Part shown: piece after piece, positions 59,570 to 64,000 of the stretch | Numbering within the stretch: position 1 is the first letter of the stretch | Layout: the number at the start of each line of letters is the position of its first letter | Assembly (NCBI GenBank): GCA_022539475.1 | Contig: VCMS01000004.1 | Location: 1-64,000, forward strand | From: Gracilaria domingensis | Taxonomy: Eukaryota; Rhodophyta; Florideophyceae; Gracilariales; Gracilariaceae | Length of the DNA stretch: 64,000 bases | Reading direction: 5' to 3' | Made by a program: the position numbers and the translations under genes | Notes under the pieces: generated by a model | Seen by the model: only the letters and a program-made list of their open reading frames with translations | Told to the model about the DNA's origin: nothing | The model's database searches: none

Positions 59570-62127
59570 GTTGTGTCCACAACAAACGACGACTCGGCAA
59601 AAGGTGCGCGACCCACCTATCTCGCAATCGCTGGCCTGAACACCGAATCGCACTTTGCAAGTCTCCCGGGAACCTGGGGAACAGATTTGGATGGCCAAAT
59701 CCCGTACGAAAGTTGTGCGGCAACGCTGTTTCACCCGTACAAAGGTAAAAACCAACTATGAAGCACATACCATGTCTAGTCTAGGTGGAATGCGGTTGAA
59801 TGAATGAATGATGAGTGAAGGAGCATTTGGTGCCGCACTTTGATCCGGAAAAGAAGTGTTGCGGAGCATATCGCTACCAAGGTAGTGCTCCCAACTATAC
59901 CTTATTTTGCAATACAGGGTACAGGGTTACCTTGAAGGTACACTGTACCCTGTATTGCAAAATAATTTATTTTACACGTACATTGCCCCAAATTGGGGCC
60001 CCCAATGGGCTACCAGAGTGTATGTCGCAGACAACCAGGCGGATACCAGTTCTCTGAACACCCCCCACAGGACCAGTGGTCAGTTTCCAGAAAAGCTGCT
60101 CTGCTTTTGTTCTTTCTTCAGCAAAACTCAGCGTTGTTTGCTCACGGTTTGATATTGAAAAAACTTGGCATGAGTGTCTTGACCGTTTGGGCTACAGCCC
60201 TCGAAGTAGAAACCGAAACCTGAGCATTGCATGAAAATGTATGCCTACAAACAGATTCTGGTTTGTATGGGTGTCTCAACTTGCCGCTTAAGATCATCGT
60301 TAATACCCCATCGCATACTTCGACAGCAGTTGCAATAAACCCAACAGCAGTCCCACCTGATTTGGCCATAGTTAATGGACCTGTTGCCCAGCTTTTGATC
60401 CATTGCGCAATTTGTCAGGAGGAAAACTTAAAACTCTGTTGTCTTATTCCAAGCAGCAAACCTACTGACTTACGTCAAATAATTAATATAGTCCTATTCT
60501 TTCATGACATGTCATCGAATTGGAAAGACTTTCTCACTACGTGTGCGAAAATGTACGCAGTCTGCTTGTGAGACAGTCCATAGATTCAACATATTGACTA
60601 TCCTCACTTGTTTCTTCCAATAAAGCTAAGGATAGGTATTCTAGATACACATAGACGAGCATCTGATAAACTCACCGCTACTGGAAGTTAATAGTTTTTC
60701 AGTTTTGTGCCTTTCTCTCGATTCCAACCCTAGAAGTTCAAAGTAAGCGCAGCCTAGTACAATTACACATACACAGTGGACGAAGAAAGCTGAAGGCTAT
60801 AGTAGTACATAGCTACCCTTTCTTAGCGTGTTCCGTATTGCCAATTATCAAAGTTGCATATGGGCTCAAATGATTGAGGAGCACACATGGTATTCGTCCA
60901 TCAAAAGAGGGTTTCCATTCATCAAAACACACTGATTGATGACAAATTGAATGACGATAATGTATGTAATCACAATTACATCTCCAAACTGGGCTACAAA
61001 GACGGCGTTGCATTCCCTCGTGCTGGGACAGTGAGCAAAACGAAACGAGACCAACCTTTCTCTGAAACTGCTGCTTCTAGAACAAATGAATGCTACAGCT
61101 AGGAATCCAGCTTCGACACTGACTGAGTTAAGATCGCTGCAAAATGGAATTTTGGAATCGCATGTTTCTGCCCGAGCAAGGCCCATGTAAAAAAGCCTCG
61201 CCTGAACTAAGAGCCACATGTGATTGACATATTGTAGACGGAAAAGCTGAAGACCATGACCGCACACGTACGTGTACATTTGAATGAATCGCTGACTGAC
61301 ATTCGACAAATGTCCTTCGCGATGGTTTATTCAAGTTGTGCCTGTTCATGTTTGGAAACCCAAAATTGTAGCAACAATGGCCATCGTAAGGTTTCTCAGA
61401 GAAAGCTCTCTCACTTCGAAAGCAATCATTCACCGACCGTAATATTGCACAGTGGCAATATCTGCATATAAATGTAAGTTATGAAGCCGAACCTCATCAA
61501 AGAAATCTAGTCTCAGCAGAGCTTTCTCAGCTTTCACGGGTGCGCTGGTGCTGATACCAGTAGGGAGCTCAAAACTGCCAGTGTGCCTTTTGCTCCTCGA
61601 GCTGGGAAAAAACTTTTTTATTTCCGCTGGCTACACTGAGTGTAAGAGGGCTTGATTGAGCCCGCTCACACCAATACCCATGGGAAGCAGGTCTTCAATG
61701 ACGTGACGATCACGGCAGTCGGATAGACAGGCCAAACGGGAGCACGCTCCGTACTATCTAGTCTCCGCGCGAGGCCCATCTGTTTGATCTTGCAAACGAT
61801 AGATACAGTCATCTTGTGTCAGATCGCGTTGGACAGTGTGCTCATACCGTACCAGTTACTGTAAGTGCGCTAACTATCCACGTGGCACACGTCCAGAATC
61901 CGAAGCTGCGCAAACTCGTGCAACGTATCGCACGCGATGATCGAGCGCGATGATCATATCTGCGTGGATCGCGTCGCCAAGCGCCGCCACGGTAGCGATC
62001 AGCGTCGTTCCAAGCAGAACATCAAACGCGCTCATGTTCGCGCGTGGAAGCGGCGAAGCGCGCGCGTCGACGCAACTCCCGCCCAGCAATTCGAGCGCAC
62101 CAGCGTCGACAACGTATCCGCAAGCAG
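59570..62127. other. 2.6-kb region without a recognised gene
   Basis: It holds a long perfect hairpin (59902-59965) and several short open stretches (60227-60571 is the longest, 114 codons, starting without an ATG) that match nothing known. Composition is ordinary and AT-richer than genes. It may be decayed repeat sequence. Confidence 0.45.
59902..59965. repeat. Perfect 23-bp inverted repeat with an 18-nt loop
   Basis: 59902-59924 (TTATTTTGCAATACAGGG...) is the exact reverse complement of 59943-59965. The loop (59925-59942) itself contains TACCTTGAAGGTA, a shorter palindrome. It could be the fold-back end of a small transposon or a structured RNA element. Confidence 0.93.
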
Positions 62128-62653
62128 ATGGCGTCGAGACTGTCCAGAATTGTGCTGCTACTGCGCGACGTGGAGCTCGGTCTTCAGTTCTATCGAGACG
62201 GGCTCGGCCTTCTCGTCGACGCGCAAGGTACGAATTTCGCGCGTCTTCGCGTAGGGACTGACACTGCCTTGGAATTGTTTGCTGCTGAGAGGTACGTGAC
62301 ATGCACTGTCCCCATGTTTCTGTTCTGATCGTACCGTCTCACACAACGTAGCTCACGCATTCTCGTCAACGTACCCATGCAGTGAGTCACAGTGTTCCAC
62401 GGGCTACTCGCCATTCCTCACGTTTGAGGTCCAAGACATGGACAAAACCATCCCACAGCTCGTTCGACAAGGGGCAGTGTTGGATGGTGCCATTCGCTAC
62501 GAATCGTATGGCAAAATTGCCGCAGTACGAAGCCCCGATGGACACATGGTAGGTCTGATCGAGAAGGCCGGTTTGCCAAATGATGGCGACACTGCCTTGG
62601 CCGCTGCGACTGCAGCAAAGAGACACTTGGAACCACAAGGGCCGAAAACGTGA
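62128..62653 (+). CDS. VOC/glyoxalase-like protein, two exons
   Basis: 144 aa. Exon 1 is 62128-62291, the intron 62292-62382 (GTACGT ... ATGCAG, 91 nt), exon 2 62383-62653. The join restores LELFAAESESQCSTGYSPFLTFEVQDMDKTIPQLVRQGA. The vicinal-oxygen-chelate fold shows the two beta-alpha-beta-beta units: SRIVLLLRDVELGLQFYRDGLGL and TFEVQDMDKTIPQLV to KIAAVRSPDGHMVGLIEKAG. A Glu in ALELFAAE and one near the end (GLIEKAG) are typical metal ligand places. The substrate is unknown; glyoxalase I or dioxygenase activity cannot be told from sequence. Confidence 0.82.
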
Positions 62654-62973
62654 CGCTTTGTGCGCTCCGAAAAAAAAAACCCTTGGATTGACACATACAC
62701 TCAGTTAGATTGACTTGTTTACAAATGTAAGGAATGTGGCTGCAGCACTGTTCACGGTGAGTTGAATGTTCAAGTTAAGCTTTTTGATGTGCAGATTATA
62801 TCTCGAGAATGGTGAACATGGTTTCTGTAACAGAACAACGCATGATTAATAGCGCAGAAAGCACTGCTTGGTGACTATGCAACACAAATGTGAAGGAATC
62901 ATAATGACAACGAGCTTACTACGTTAACTGAACAAAACAGAAAACAAACAAACGTCAGGGATTAGTAATGGCT

Positions 62974-64000
62974 CTATTCGTAGAAGTGCATTCCCTCCTC
63001 AAGAATGTCATCAAAATAGTCCAGAAGTACTTGCAGTGGCACTACGCCCGACGCTCCGTGCTCTCCAAGCACCGGGATGCATTCCACATAACGTTCGTGA
63101 AGACGAAGTCGGACAAAGTGCGTCTTACCAGCGTCACCTTGTTGTTCATACAATTCAAAAGCCAGATTGGCTGCAAACGGACTAAATGCGCTCAACCCGG
63201 AGCGATACTGTGGCGAATCAGTCGCCATTCCATTGCCGTCAATACCAAGCAGTATTAACAGAGGCACCAGAGTCTCTGCATGGGCAAAGCGCAAGTCGGC
63301 GGCATTTACATCGGGGTCACCCGCCTGTGCAGCGCTGGCACGTAATGATTGAGCAAGGTCGGCCACAAGAGGTGCCGCAACTGCCCTAAATCGGTCCAGC
63401 TGCTGAAAGAACGGGCGGTGATATTTCTCAAACAGCTCGAGAATAGCTGTGTCCTTCGGTGTGAGAACACTGCAAAACGCGCTGCGGTCAAATCTGCCAT
63501 GGGCGTTCTCGAATGCACCGGCTTCGACGACAGAGCGAATCAGACCGGGGTCCATGACTTGCGGTGCACCTAGGCCCTTTGAGATGCGCTTGGCAATCTC
63601 AGTAGCAATTGGGAGCAAAGGGCCTCGCGATAAGTGGCGAAGTGTAAGTGCCTTGTGATGCAGAGCAAACTGAGCGTATTCCACATTGTGTTCAAAATAG
63701 CGCAGAACTTTGTCCCTACCGCTGGGCAGTATCTCGAGCAGAGCTTCTTCGTCCGTTGACGCGTCAGAACTGTATTCATTGGTCGATGATTGGGTGTAAT
63801 GCTCAAAGTCAGTGGACAACACTTCCGGCACTTCAGATTGCTCCGAAGATTCGCTGAGGATTGATGGCGGTGGTGTGGCCGGAGGAGTTGTCTCTTCGAC
63901 CACGAGGGTGTTCGGCTGCGGCAAGCGATTTGTTGAGCACGTATGGCGGTAGCCGTCCAGAAAGGCTCGGGCAGATGAGATGGCTCTGGCCTTGTACGAA
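62974..64000 (-). CDS. Histidine acid phosphatase, MINPP1/phytase type (N-terminus beyond window)
   Basis: The frame is open to the right edge; only the C-terminal 342 residues are present, so the RHG catalytic loop is outside the window. Evidence for the family is RSVVEAGAFENAHGRFDRSAFCSVLTPKD, LFEKYHRPFF, and LRFAHAETLVPLLILLGI, the HAE proton-donor motif followed by the MINPP1-type LLPLLxLxG, then SPFAANLAFELYEQQGD and FVRLRLHERYVECIP. MINPP1 removes phosphates from inositol phosphates in the secretory system. An acidic Ser/Pro-rich insertion (about 40 residues, from QPNTLVVEETTPPATPPPS) interrupts the usual domain. Confidence 0.85.
   Translation of the reverse strand, partial: SYKARAISSARAFLDGYRHTCSTNRLPQPNTLVVEETTPPATPPPSILSESSEQSEVPEVLSTDFEHYTQSSTNEYSSDASTDEEALLEILPSGRDKVLRYFEHNVEYAQFALHHKALTLRHLSRGPLLPIATEIAKRISKGLGAPQVMDPGLIRSVVEAGAFENAHGRFDRSAFCSVLTPKDTAILELFEKYHRPFFQQLDRFRAVAAPLVADLAQSLRASAAQAGDPDVNAADLRFAHAETLVPLLILLGIDGNGMATDSPQYRSGLSAFSPFAANLAFELYEQQGDAGKTHFVRLRLHERYVECIPVLGEHGASGVVPLQVLLDYFDDILEEGMHFYE

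Noticed and set aside
1-64000. tRNA genes, rRNA and CRISPR arrays
   Set aside because: I looked for tRNA B-box-like GGTTCRANNCC sequences with flanking stems and for regularly spaced repeats. Candidates such as those near 41690 and 7758 lie in coding sequence without cloverleaf potential.

Overview
The window reads as nuclear DNA of a unicellular red alga. A phycoerythrobilin synthase (pebB) carries a simple, non-bipartite transit peptide. Bacterial-type plastid translation genes (pheS, prfB) are nuclear and sit beside typical eukaryotic genes (FANCD2, XPF, RPL12, RPLP2, UGDH, a CLC transporter). Most genes lack introns; the few I can place are 74-200 nt. A Porphyridium-like alga is my best guess from content, not a species assignment.

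Left arm (1-10.8 kb). Almost all of it is one PIF/Harbinger-type DNA transposon of 10,734 bp (96-10829), with 46-bp terminal inverted repeats and a TCA target duplication. A DDE transposase (plus strand) and a 501-aa companion ORF (minus strand) face inward. Between them lie broken fragments of three ordinary eukaryotic genes, all on the plus strand: TBL1/TBL1XR1-like (still with an intron), the proteasome activator PSME4/Blm10, and a short piece of DNA polymerase alpha. This composite gene-capturing element is the most interesting object in the window.

Housekeeping region (11-33.7 kb): pebB; RPL12 (uL11) and RPLP2 as a divergent ribosomal-stalk pair; XPF; a plastid DUF1995 protein; a DedA/VTT membrane protein; FANCD2; several small plastid or unknown proteins; plastid pheS; and plastid prfB, whose 3' end needs a frame change to encode the normal RF2 C-terminus.

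GC-rich region (about 33.7-50.7 kb): the background changes to a series of very CpG/GpC-rich islands centred on the spacers and fading into the genes. It holds a Ser/Pro-rich protein, UDP-glucose dehydrogenase, an RCHY1/Pirh2-like RING ligase (also with a frame break), a TMEM184 protein, a carbohydrate sulfotransferase, a patatin/SDP1-like lipase and a sphingosine-kinase-like lipid kinase. The last two are divergent. The composition changes inside single genes, which argues against simple horizontal transfer of a block.

Right arm (51-64 kb): TatD-like hydrolase, a CLC chloride/proton exchanger, mitochondrial uL4, an unknown acidic protein, a mitochondrial rhomboid protease (two exons), a VOC/glyoxalase-like protein (two exons) and the 3' part of a histidine phosphatase of the MINPP1 type running off the window. 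Several gene-free stretches of 1-2.6 kb remain unexplained. No tRNA, rRNA or CRISPR was seen.
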